Part shown: in pieces, positions 23,016 through 30,631 of the stretch
Layout of the letters: the number at the start of each line of letters is the position of its first letter
Position numbering within the stretch: the stretch's first letter is position 1
Assembly: GCA_964440915.1 (NCBI GenBank)
Contig: CAYTTV010000036.1
Coordinates: 1 to 37,282, forward strand
Direction of reading: 5' to 3'
DNA: 37,282 nucleotides
DNA from: CAMPJM01 sp964440915
GTDB taxonomy: Bacteria > Bacteroidota > Bacteroidia > Cytophagales > Cyclobacteriaceae
The notes under the pieces: model-generated
Told to the model about the DNA's origin: nothing
Databases searched by the model: none
Seen by the model: only the letters and a program-made list of their open reading frames with translations
Made by a program: the position numbers and the translations under genes

Positions 23016-24902
23016 TCATTTAATCCGTCCCTCGTCCTCCTTTTTCTGAAATTCATCCCCAACTACCTCAGGATATCCTTCGCTGATGAGTTTTGTTTCT
23101 TCGGGTAGGTTAGATTCAGGGGTTGCAGAAAAAGGCACCGTCTGTGGAATAAAATCATCTTTTGCGCCCGGCTTGCTGTAGTCGTATGGCCAGCGATAAA
23201 CTATGGGTAATGGCCCAGGCCAGTTACCATGGCCCACTTTAACGGGTGTAGTCCATTCCAAAGTATTGGATCTCCAAGGATTTTTTGGAGCTACTCTGCC
23301 CCTGAACATGCTATAAAAGAAGTTGTATAAGAATATAAGCTGTGCCGCAAAAGTAACAATGGCTGCTATAGTAATGAAAACATTCAGGTCGGCAAATGTG
23401 CTGAAAGCATCGAAGTTGGTAAAGGAATAGTACCTTCTTGGAAAGCCGCCCAGCCCAAGATAATGCATCGGGAAAAATACGAGATAAACCCCGATAAAAG
23501 TGAGCCAGAAGTGAATATGCCCTAGTCCCTGGTCCATCATACGGCCAAACATCTTTGGATACCAATGGTATACACCTGCCAGCAATCCAAAGAAAGAAGC
23601 ACTTCCCATAACCAAATGGAAATGGGCAATGATAAAATAAGTATCATGCAACTGAATGTCTAAGGCAGAATTGGCGACGAACAAACCCGTTACACCCCCA
23701 GAGATAAAATAGGAAACAAAACCAATCGCAAAAAGCATGGCAGGGGTAAAGTGAATATTGCCCCTCCAAAGTGTGGTAAGCCAGTTGAATACTTTTACTG
23801 ATGAAGGAACTGCTATGATAAATGAGGCCAGCATGAACAATGTTCCCAGGAAAGGATCCATGCCTGACACAAACATATGGTGTGCCCATACAACCACCGA
23901 CAACACTAAAATAACAAACATAGAAATGACCATTGCAATGTAGCCAAATATAGGTTTACGCGAGTTGGTTGAAATGATTTCTGAAACGATGCCAAAAGCA
24001 GGAAGTATGGCTATATATACCTCAGGGTGGCCTAAAAACCAAAAAAGATGCTGAAAAAGAAGGGGGCTTCCTCCCATATTGGACAAAGCCTCTCCACCAA
24101 TATATATGTCGGTAAGGAAAAAACTTGTGCCAAAACTCCTGTCAAATATCAATAAGAGTACCGCACTAAGCAATACGGGAAATGTGAGCAAACCAAGAAT
24201 GGCCGTCATAAAAAGACCCCAAACTGTGAGCGGTAGTTTGCTGAAAGACATGCCTACTGTCCTTAAATTAATCACAGTAGAGATATAGTTAAGACCGCCC
24301 ATGAGCGTGGAAATAATAAAAAAGCCCATGCTGATCAACCAAAGTGTCATGCCTAATCCTGAGCCCGATACCGCTTGGGGAAGAACGCTCAAAGGAGGGT
24401 AAATTGTCCATCCGCCACCAGCAGGGCCCGTTTCGACAAATAATGATGTAAACATGATAACACTCGACAGGAAGAACACCCAATATGAGATCATATTCAG
24501 GAAGGGAGAAGCCATATCGCGTGCCCCTATTTGAAGCGGGATAAGGAAATTGGCAAAGGTGCCGCTAAACCCCAACGTCAATACGAAGAAGACCATCATC
24601 GTGCCATGCATGGTAACCAAGGCCAAGAAGAATTCGGGGTCAATTTTCCCGTTTTGGATCCATTCCCCTAGCACAGGTTTCAACCAAGTCATGTCCATGT
24701 TGGGAAATGCCAGCTGCAGGCGAAAGATTAAGGACAAAAGACCTCCCATGATTGCCCAAAAAATTCCCGTAAGCAGGTATTGCTTAGCAATCATTTTGTG
24801 GTCTAAGCTAAATATGTACTTGGAGACAAAACTTTGTTCATGCTCTTCGTGGTGTACTGCGAAAGAAGGTTCTTGGGGTTGATCGATATTTTGTACTGCC
24901 AT
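23016..24902 (-). CDS. ctaD: Cytochrome c oxidase subunit I (heme-copper oxidase, aa3 type)
   Basis: 628 residues, about 12 or more membrane helices. Heme and copper ligands are in place: the low-spin heme His in VTMHGTMM, the CuB His with its cross-linked Tyr in GHPEVYIAILPAFG, the CuB His pair in VVWAHHMFVSG, and heme a3/a His residues in HDTYFIIAHFHLVMG. The GHPEVY motif places it among A-type oxidases. It reduces O2 to water and pumps protons in the inner membrane. Nine bases separate it from the end of ctaC, which is transcribed first. Subunits III and IV and the quinol:cytochrome c complex genes often found nearby are not in this window. Confidence 0.97.
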   Translation of the reverse strand: MAVQNIDQPQEPSFAVHHEEHEQSFVSKYIFSLDHKMIAKQYLLTGIFWAIMGGLLSLIFRLQLAFPNMDMTWLKPVLGEWIQNGKIDPEFFLALVTMHGTMMVFFVLTLGFSGTFANFLIPLQIGARDMASPFLNMISYWVFFLSSVIMFTSLFVETGPAGGGWTIYPPLSVLPQAVSGSGLGMTLWLISMGFFIISTLMGGLNYISTVINLRTVGMSFSKLPLTVWGLFMTAILGLLTFPVLLSAVLLLIFDRSFGTSFFLTDIYIGGEALSNMGGSPLLFQHLFWFLGHPEVYIAILPAFGIVSEIISTNSRKPIFGYIAMVISMFVILVLSVVVWAHHMFVSGMDPFLGTLFMLASFIIAVPSSVKVFNWLTTLWRGNIHFTPAMLFAIGFVSYFISGGVTGLFVANSALDIQLHDTYFIIAHFHLVMGSASFFGLLAGVYHWYPKMFGRMMDQGLGHIHFWLTFIGVYLVFFPMHYLGLGGFPRRYYSFTNFDAFSTFADLNVFITIAAIVTFAAQLIFLYNFFYSMFRGRVAPKNPWRSNTLEWTTPVKVGHGNWPGPLPIVYRWPYDYSKPGAKDDFIPQTVPFSATPESNLPEETKLISEGYPEVVGDEFQKKEDEGRIK

Positions 24903-24911
24903 ATCAAAAAA

Positions 24912-26000
24912 TTATTTAGATCCATTAATAAAAAAAACAGAAGAGAGAGATTGGGTGCTATCAGCAAAATTGTTCTCCATTTTGGCCCTGGCCAGAGGTT
25001 TCAAATCATCAGGCACTTTAGACAAATACTCCGGGTTCCTCGAAAGCCATGACTGCTGTTCGCGATACCATGCATTAAACTCTTCCTCCTCTACTACCGT
25101 CACAACCATACGCATGGCAAAATGTCCCCTCCCGCATATTTCTGCACAGGCCAGTTCAAATTCAAAATCCGGATTTTCCAGCTTAGTCCGCATTTCTGCT
25201 GTAGTGTACTTGGCCTCGAAATGAAATCGGGTGGGCATACCTGGAACGGCATCCATTTTTATACGAAAATGAGGAATATATACACTATGAATAACATCCT
25301 TGGCGCGGATCCTCAACAACACCGACCTGCCTTTGGGAACATAAAGTTGGGGTGATGTAAAATCATCATAAGATGCCCTATCAGTAAGATCCAGGCCAAT
25401 GCTATTGACTGCATCTATCAACCTGTAATCATCCTTGCCCAAGGTCCCATCCAATCCTGGATAGCGTATTTCCCAACTAAACTGCTGTCCAACCACTTCT
25501 ACCAGCACAGCATCATCTGGTGCTTTTCCTGTTATTTTTTGCCAAGCATCTTGCGCCAGGATAAACATGACAATAAAGGCTATGGTAGGCACTACTGTCC
25601 AAGCTATTTCCAATTTGTTGTTATGTGGATAAAAATAAGCTTCGCGACCTGGCCGGTATTGATATTTATAAGAAAAGTAAAAGAGCAGCACCTGGGTGAC
25701 TACGAACACGATGCCTGTGATGTAAATCGACATCCAAAGCATATCATCTATCCATACCCCATGCACAGAGGCAGATTCTGGGAGGTAGAACTCTGAGGCC
25801 TTGGAAGAATACCAAAACACCAGAAACATGCCACCAAAAAGAAAAACAAGCATTAGTATGCCATTGATCTTATTGAAGCTGTCTAAGTTGGTTGCCTTTT
25901 TCTTCCCTCTTACAATAGAAAATATGGTAAAGAAGCGGAAAATCTGGTAGATGATCAACAATACAAGACCAAAAGCGAGTGCTATTAGAAACTTATCCAT
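24912..26000 (-). CDS. ctaC: Cytochrome c oxidase subunit II
   Basis: 362 residues. There are four N-terminal hydrophobic segments (FLIALAFGLVLLIIYQIF, ILMLVFLFGGMFLVFWY, IYITGIVFVVTQVLLFYFS, VVPTIAFIVMFILAQ), two more than in the minimal subunit, as is common in this phylum. Next comes the periplasmic cupredoxin domain with the CuA site (HSVYIPHFRIKMDAVPG and CAEICGRGHFAM: Cys, Glu, Cys, His, Met). No CxxCH heme motif is fused, so an external cytochrome c must donate electrons. First gene of the ctaC-ctaD pair; a palindrome resembling an FNR site lies about 70 bp upstream. Confidence 0.96.
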   Translation of the reverse strand: MDKFLIALAFGLVLLIIYQIFRFFTIFSIVRGKKKATNLDSFNKINGILMLVFLFGGMFLVFWYSSKASEFYLPESASVHGVWIDDMLWMSIYITGIVFVVTQVLLFYFSYKYQYRPGREAYFYPHNNKLEIAWTVVPTIAFIVMFILAQDAWQKITGKAPDDAVLVEVVGQQFSWEIRYPGLDGTLGKDDYRLIDAVNSIGLDLTDRASYDDFTSPQLYVPKGRSVLLRIRAKDVIHSVYIPHFRIKMDAVPGMPTRFHFEAKYTTAEMRTKLENPDFEFELACAEICGRGHFAMRMVVTVVEEEEFNAWYREQQSWLSRNPEYLSKVPDDLKPLARAKMENNFADSTQSLSSVFFINGSK

Positions 26001-26064
26001 AAAAATGAGCTTGTCGGTTCTTCAAAAAATAGATGGTCGAATATGAGAAAAATATTCTTACGAT

Positions 26065-26084
26065 TTTATGATCTCAATCATAAA
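26065..26084. promoter_or_regulatory. FNR/Crp-like palindrome upstream of ctaC
   Basis: TTTATGAT-CTCA-ATCATAAA is a perfect 8-4-8 inverted repeat with the half-site spacing of FNR/Crp-type boxes (ATGAT-N4-ATCAT against TTGAT-N4-ATCAA). A minus-strand TTG inside it, followed after 20 nt by TATTTTTC, could be the ctaC promoter. The regulator is not known. Confidence 0.5.
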
Positions 26085-26215
26085 CTTGAAGTTTCAACTA
26101 TAAAAAAATAGATATGTTTTTAAAAATGAGGTAATTGAAAAAAGTAGTTTTCACCACATCTTTGTTGCTGTTTCTATCAAAGTGGAACCTTTTGAGAGTA
26201 CCTTAGTTCAGGTAG

Positions 26216-26542
26216 TTAGTATGAAACTGCCTTCAGGCCGACAATAGACCCAATTAGTGTAATTATAAAAAACACCCTCCAAAAATAAACTGGCTCTTTA
26301 AATATAAAAATACCCACCAAGACAGTACCCACTGCCCCTATACCTGTCCAAACGGCATAAGCCGTTCCAATAGGCAGCGTCTGAGTAGCTTTAATCAGCA
26401 AGGCCATACTGATAGCCAAGGATACCAAAAATCCAACAAACCATAGAACAGCCTCCGTGCCGCTGGATTCTTTCATTTTACCCAGGCAAGAAGCAAATCC
26501 TACTTCAAAAAGCCCCCCAATAATTAGTATGATCCAATCCAT
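26216..26542 (-). CDS. gdx: SMR-family exporter, Gdx/SugE type (guanidinium exporter)
   Basis: 108 residues from the ATG at 26542, with four membrane helices. It opens with MDWIILIIGGLFEVGFASCLGK, in which the essential membrane Glu (Glu13) is present. LPIGTAYAVWTGIGAVGTVLVG matches the Gdx/SugE signature better than QacE/EmrE. Gdx proteins exchange guanidinium for protons as antiparallel dimers. A single gene suffices for such a homodimer. I see no guanidine riboswitch in the short leader. An in-frame TTG five codons upstream was not chosen. Confidence 0.88.
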   Translation of the reverse strand: MDWIILIIGGLFEVGFASCLGKMKESSGTEAVLWFVGFLVSLAISMALLIKATQTLPIGTAYAVWTGIGAVGTVLVGIFIFKEPVYFWRVFFIITLIGSIVGLKAVSY

Positions 26543-26653
26543 GGTTTTTGTTGCCAATATGTGATTTAGAATAAGTCCGTTGCAATGTTAAAAAATTCTG
26601 GCCAATTACGGAAGACTGGAGACATCGTTACTTAGCCTTGCTTTCAAGCCTCC

Positions 26654-26684
26654 TTGTAGAATTAGTCCCATCGGCTTAACTTTG
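26654..26684 (+). promoter_or_regulatory. Promoter of the PglD-like acyltransferase gene
   Basis: TTG at 26654-26656, 20 nt, then TAACTTTG at 26677-26684, a match to the Bacteroidota consensus; the ATG follows 22 nt later. Confidence 0.6.
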
Positions 26685-26706
26685 CATTTTTATAAACAAA
26701 AGCAAT

Positions 26707-27339
26707 ATGGACAATCCTGTCATTATATTTGGTGCCGGAAGTTTAGGCAAGGCTGCCTTGGAGATCTTTAAAAGCAATGGGGTGGAGATATATTGTTTTC
26801 TGGACGATAGGAAGGAACTTCATAACACAGAAATAGAGGGCGTGACCGTACTGGGCAACACAGATGATGACGGCTTTTTGAAATTTATTGGTAAGAAATG
26901 TGAAGCATTTGTAGCCTTGGATGAAACGAAGTACCGAAAAGGAGTCATAGACATGTTAAAAGATAGGCGCAAGGTTGTGCCGGTAAATGCCATTCATGGG
27001 AAGGCCATTATACCAAACAGTGCGTACATTGGACATGGGAATTTCATCAACGCCAATGTGGTTTTGGGCACGGCTGCGAAAATAGGACAGCACTGTATAT
27101 TGCATACAGGCGCTATTATAGACCATGAGGCAGAGATAGGTGACTTGGTGCAGGTTGGTAGTGGGAGCATTATCAATAGCGGTGTAAAGATAGGGGACAA
27201 GGCTTTTATAGGCTCAGGCGTGACGATCGTGTCTGGTGTCACTATCGGAAAAAACGCCCGCATAGGCGCTGGGTCTGTCGTTATCAATGATATAGAAGCG
27301 GGCGCAACGGTTTTTGGCAATCCAGCAAAAGGGATCTAG
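26707..27339 (+). CDS. NeuD/PglD-like sugar O- or N-acyltransferase
   Basis: 210 residues. An N-terminal nucleotide-binding Rossmann-type part (PVIIFGAGSLGKAALEIF) is followed by a left-handed beta helix of hexapeptide repeats (about 95-205), for example HCILHTGAIIDHEAEIGD, VQVGSGSIINSGVKIGD, AFIGSGVTIVSGVTIGK and ARIGAGSVVINDIEAGATVFGNPAKGI. The His in IIDHEAEIG is at the catalytic position of PglD-type acetyltransferases. Acetyl-CoA would be the usual donor and an amino-sugar nucleotide the acceptor; the specific sugar is unknown. No other surface polysaccharide genes are close. Confidence 0.88.
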   Translation: MDNPVIIFGAGSLGKAALEIFKSNGVEIYCFLDDRKELHNTEIEGVTVLGNTDDDGFLKFIGKKCEAFVALDETKYRKGVIDMLKDRRKVVPVNAIHGKAIIPNSAYIGHGNFINANVVLGTAAKIGQHCILHTGAIIDHEAEIGDLVQVGSGSIINSGVKIGDKAFIGSGVTIVSGVTIGKNARIGAGSVVINDIEAGATVFGNPAKGI

Positions 27340-27454
27340 ACTTCACCATTTAATAGTTGGTAGAACATAAAAGAGCAATTGAAAAAATAAAGAGTTAAGT
27401 TAAATTTATCATCAGTTCAAACACCTTGCTTGAAACAAGGCTAAGTTTAAAACA

Positions 27455-28405
27455 ATGGAAACACACTGTATATTACTGTACTATTGCTACACGTACATCG
27501 ATGATCCAGAAGCGTTCAGAGAGGCACATCACTTATTTTGCCTCGAGAAGAATTTATTAGGGAGAATCATCATCGCCGAAGAAGGCATTAACGGAACCGT
27601 ATCGGGGTTGAAAGAGGACTGCGAAGCCTACATGGCGCACCTCAGGCAAGATGAAAGATTCCATGACATCGATTTTAAGGTAGAAATGCTTGATCAGCAT
27701 GCCTTTCAAAAACTGCATGTCAGGGTCAAGCCAGAGATAGTGCATTCTAGTCTAAAGTCCCTTCATCCCAAACAAAAAACAGGCATCCACCTGGCCCCAT
27801 CTGAATTTAAAAAGATGAAGGACGCTGAGGATGTGGTCATTCTCGATGTAAGATCTAATTACGAACACAATGTAGGCAAGTTTAAGAATGCCATCACCTT
27901 GGACATCGAGAATTTCAGAGATTTCCCTTCTAAAGTGGATGAGCTAAAGGCTTTGAAGGACAAGAAGGTGATCACCTACTGCACAGGGGGGATCAAGTGC
28001 GAAAAAGCCAGTGCGTTTTTGCTTGAGCAGGGATTTGAAAATGTATATCAGCTTCATGGGGGTATCATAAAATATGGAATTGAAGAGGGCGGCGAAGACT
28101 TTGAAGGGAAGTGCTATGTTTTTGATAATAGGATCGTTACAGATGTAAACAAGGTGAACCCCACCGTTATTTCTCGTTGCCATGTTTGTAACAAGCCTAG
28201 TGACCGCATGGTCAACTGCGCTAATTTTGATTGTAATGCCCATATCCCCATGTGTGAAAGCTGCGGTTGGAAAATGGATGGAGCATGCTCGGAGACCTGT
28301 AAAGATCATCCAGAAAAAAGACCATACGATGGAACAGGCTACTATGCTAAGAAGCTGAATGGCTATAACCCATACAAAGGGCTTAAACGGAAAACAACGC
28401 CTTAG
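27455..28405 (+). CDS. trhO: tRNA uridine-34 hydroxylase TrhO (YceA, rhodanese family)
   Basis: 316 residues, full length for TrhO. An N-terminal alpha/beta domain (IIIAEEGINGTVSG, about 38-50) is followed by a rhodanese domain (115-220) with active-site Cys176 in YCTGGIKCEKA, then a cysteine-rich C-terminal region (CHVC, CANFDC, CESCGW, CSETC), probably a metal site. In E. coli and B. subtilis the enzyme uses O2 to make 5-hydroxyuridine at tRNA position 34, the step before 5-carboxymethoxy or methoxy derivatives. Plus strand, terminator directly after. Confidence 0.95.
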   Translation: METHCILLYYCYTYIDDPEAFREAHHLFCLEKNLLGRIIIAEEGINGTVSGLKEDCEAYMAHLRQDERFHDIDFKVEMLDQHAFQKLHVRVKPEIVHSSLKSLHPKQKTGIHLAPSEFKKMKDAEDVVILDVRSNYEHNVGKFKNAITLDIENFRDFPSKVDELKALKDKKVITYCTGGIKCEKASAFLLEQGFENVYQLHGGIIKYGIEEGGEDFEGKCYVFDNRIVTDVNKVNPTVISRCHVCNKPSDRMVNCANFDCNAHIPMCESCGWKMDGACSETCKDHPEKRPYDGTGYYAKKLNGYNPYKGLKRKTTP

Positions 28406-28420
28406 AATTGTAATAATCTT

Positions 28421-28453
28421 AAATGGCCGATCCAATCGAAAGGCCATTTTTTA
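28421..28453 (+). terminator. Intrinsic terminator after trhO
   Basis: AAATGGCC (28421-28428) pairs with GGCCATTT (28442-28449), followed by further T. Confidence 0.8.
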
Positions 28454-28686
28454 ATTCCCACCAGCACCATCTTGGATATTCTTGTAGTTTATTCACCTTC
28501 ATAAGTGTGTGGATAAATTCCACAAATTGAGGGAGCATTGCCCATTCATTTTTCATATTCAATTGGTTGAATTTCTTAATAGCCTGACTATAAGCACTTT
28601 TAATATATCTTTATTTTTTGGCACGGATTTGTTATCTATAACAGTAGAATTCATTTTTTAACCATTAACCACTAAATTTTTTAATC
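28454..28686. promoter_or_regulatory. Upstream region of the secreted-protein gene, with a sigma-54 -24-like element
   Basis: No gene. TTGGCAC at 28619-28624 is the ideal -24 half of a sigma-54 promoter. The expected -12 GC is missing; the nearest TTG comes one base too early. A 6-bp inverted repeat TGTTAT-CT-ATAACA lies at 28630-28643. The start codon is about 65 bp further down. Confidence 0.4.
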
Positions 28687-29052
28687 ATGAAAAAATTATT
28701 GTTAACCTTCGGAATTGCCATTTTTGGATTTACTGCTGTTGTTGCTCAGGATGCCGGCAATACAACAAGCGGCAATACTGCAACCGAATTATCTGACCAA
28801 AACCAAAATAGAACTTCCATAGACAAAAGTGACCTACCAAGTTCAGTGAAAGACGCTGTGACTACTGGCCGGTATGATAACCACAAAATAAAAGAAGCTT
28901 ATAGGGTTTCTATGGCACAATCAGGCCAAACTGCTGGAAACATAAGCTCAAGCGCTTATGAAATTCATCTAGAAGATAACGATGGTAAAACCACAGTAGT
29001 AACGCTAAACGAACAAGGACAAATCATAAAGTCAGACGAATCGATGCGATAG
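28687..29052 (+). CDS. Small secreted PepSY-like protein
   Basis: 121 residues. A signal peptide (KLLLTFGIAIFGFTAVVAQ) is followed by a low-complexity Asn/Thr/Ser/Gln linker (25-48). The domain then begins LPSSVKDAVTTGRYDNHKIKEAYRV and ends YEIHLEDNDGKTTVVTLNEQGQI. This layout, one helix and a small sheet, resembles the PepSY-like periplasmic domains common in Bacteroidota, where a short helix with LPxxV is typical. Function unknown; perhaps periplasmic stress or protease inhibition. It has its own terminator and lies between trhO and a sigma-54-type regulator, with a -24-like element upstream. Confidence 0.75.
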   Translation: MKKLLLTFGIAIFGFTAVVAQDAGNTTSGNTATELSDQNQNRTSIDKSDLPSSVKDAVTTGRYDNHKIKEAYRVSMAQSGQTAGNISSSAYEIHLEDNDGKTTVVTLNEQGQIIKSDESMR

Positions 29053-29116
29053 GAAGTAAATAAATTAAGCTAGGAACTATTTTTTAACAACGTAGCAATA
29101 CGATTTTTAGACATCG

Positions 29117-29152
29117 GCACCAACTAATAACCTTAGTTGGTGCTGTTTTTTT
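29117..29152 (+). terminator. Intrinsic terminator of the secreted-protein gene
   Basis: GCACCAACTAA (29117-29127) pairs with TTAGTTGGTGC (29133-29143) around a 5-nt loop, then a T run. Confidence 0.93.
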
Positions 29153-29187
29153 ACGGACAACTATAAGTTATCGATGAATTGTGTTAT

Positions 29188-29203
29188 AATTGGTATTCCA
29201 ATT
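29188..29203. promoter_or_regulatory. Inverted repeat upstream of the response regulator
   Basis: AATTGG-TATT-CCAATT, about 70 bp upstream of the regulator's start, may be an autoregulatory site. Confidence 0.3.
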
Positions 29204-29273
29204 GAACATTGTAATCAAGCTGAGCGTTAGTATTTAAGCCTAGCTTATTTTAAAAAATTTCGTCGATTTCTTT

Positions 29274-30617
29274 ATGGAAAAAGTGTTGATTGTAGATGAC
29301 GACATCACCTTTAACTTGATGCTTAAATCTTTCTTAGAAAAGAATGATTTTGATATAACCCAGGCTGCTTCTGGAAAGGAGGCAATGAGTGCCCTTGACA
29401 AAGCTGCTTTTGACGCTGTCTTAGTAGACCTTAGGTTGCCTGACGTCAATGGAATAGACCTGCTGAAAAAGATTAAGTTGGCTTTACCTAAGGCCATTCT
29501 TTTGCTAATGACCTCCTACGCCGATATTAAGACTGCTGTAAGTGCCATAAAAGCTGGTGCTTACGATTACATCACCAAACCGCTCGATCCTGAAGAGCTC
29601 TTACTGACACTAAAGCAAAGGCTTAAGGTAGCAGGGCAAGCAGGAGCAAAGCCGTCATTCAACTACCTGCAAGGGAAAAGCCCAGAGGCCAAAAAGATAG
29701 AAGAGTACGTCTCTTTAGTGGCTCCGACTGCTATGTCAGTGCTCATACTAGGAGAAAGTGGCACAGGAAAAGAATATATTTCGAGGGCAATTCACGAACA
29801 AAGCAAGAGGAGTCACAAACCTTTTGTGGCAGTAGATTGCGGTGCGCTGTCTAAGGATTTGGCTGCAAGCGAGCTTTTTGGACACGTAAAAGGATCTTTT
29901 ACTGGGGCAGTAGGAGAGAAAAAAGGACAATTTGAGATAGCTGATCAAGGGACTTTATTTCTGGATGAAATTGGAAATTTGTCTTATGAAATTCAAGTAA
30001 AGCTGTTGAGGGCCATTCAAGAAAAGAAGATAAGGAAAGTAGGAGGTGAGAAAGACATAGCCGTAGACGTGCGGTTGATTACGGCCACGAATGAAGACCT
30101 GACAGAAACAGTCGAGCACGGTGAGTTCCGCGAAGATTTATATCATAGGATTAATGAATTCAAGATAGAAGTCCCACCCTTGAGAAAACGTGGTGCTGAC
30201 ATTCATATGTTTGCAGACTATTTTTTATCACTTGCCAATAAGGAATTAGAGAAGGACATAGAAAGGTTTTCTGAGGAGGTTTATCATAAATTCTGCGAAT
30301 ACAACTGGCCTGGAAACCTGCGGGAAATGAAAAATGTGATCAAAAGAGGCGTGTTGCTAACCCAAGGCAAAACGATAGAAGTTCAAGCCCTCCCAGAAGA
30401 GATCGCCAATCCAGTAGAGCCTCTGGTTTCTGTAGAGAAACTCGGGTTTTCTCCTCAAAGCAATGACCTGAAAAATGTTCAACAGCGTATGGAAAAAGAA
30501 ATGATCCTTAATGCCTTGCAACAGTTTAAGTATAATAAATCAAAAGTTGCCAAAGCGCTCAATATTGACAGGAAAACCCTGTACAATAAATTGAAGCTTT
30601 ATGAAATTGAAGATTAG
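29274..30617 (+). CDS. Sigma-54-dependent response regulator (NtrC family)
   Basis: 447 residues in the standard order receiver, AAA+ and Fis-type helix-turn-helix. The receiver has Asp8/Asp9, phosphoacceptor Asp52 (VDLRLPD), Thr80 and Lys102. The AAA+ domain has Walker A GESGTGKE (160-167), the sigma-54 contact loop as GSFTGA (207-212; the usual form is GAFTGA, so one Ala-to-Ser change) and Walker B GTLFLDEIG. The C-terminus YNKSKVAKALNIDRKTLYNKL is the DNA-binding helix-turn-helix. It opens sigma-54 promoters when phosphorylated. Its likely partner is the hybrid kinase whose gene converges on it from 33262, with stops 14 bp apart. Confidence 0.96.
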   Translation: MEKVLIVDDDITFNLMLKSFLEKNDFDITQAASGKEAMSALDKAAFDAVLVDLRLPDVNGIDLLKKIKLALPKAILLLMTSYADIKTAVSAIKAGAYDYITKPLDPEELLLTLKQRLKVAGQAGAKPSFNYLQGKSPEAKKIEEYVSLVAPTAMSVLILGESGTGKEYISRAIHEQSKRSHKPFVAVDCGALSKDLAASELFGHVKGSFTGAVGEKKGQFEIADQGTLFLDEIGNLSYEIQVKLLRAIQEKKIRKVGGEKDIAVDVRLITATNEDLTETVEHGEFREDLYHRINEFKIEVPPLRKRGADIHMFADYFLSLANKELEKDIERFSEEVYHKFCEYNWPGNLREMKNVIKRGVLLTQGKTIEVQALPEEIANPVEPLVSVEKLGFSPQSNDLKNVQQRMEKEMILNALQQFKYNKSKVAKALNIDRKTLYNKLKLYEIED

Positions 30618-30631
30618 GGGACATTAACACA

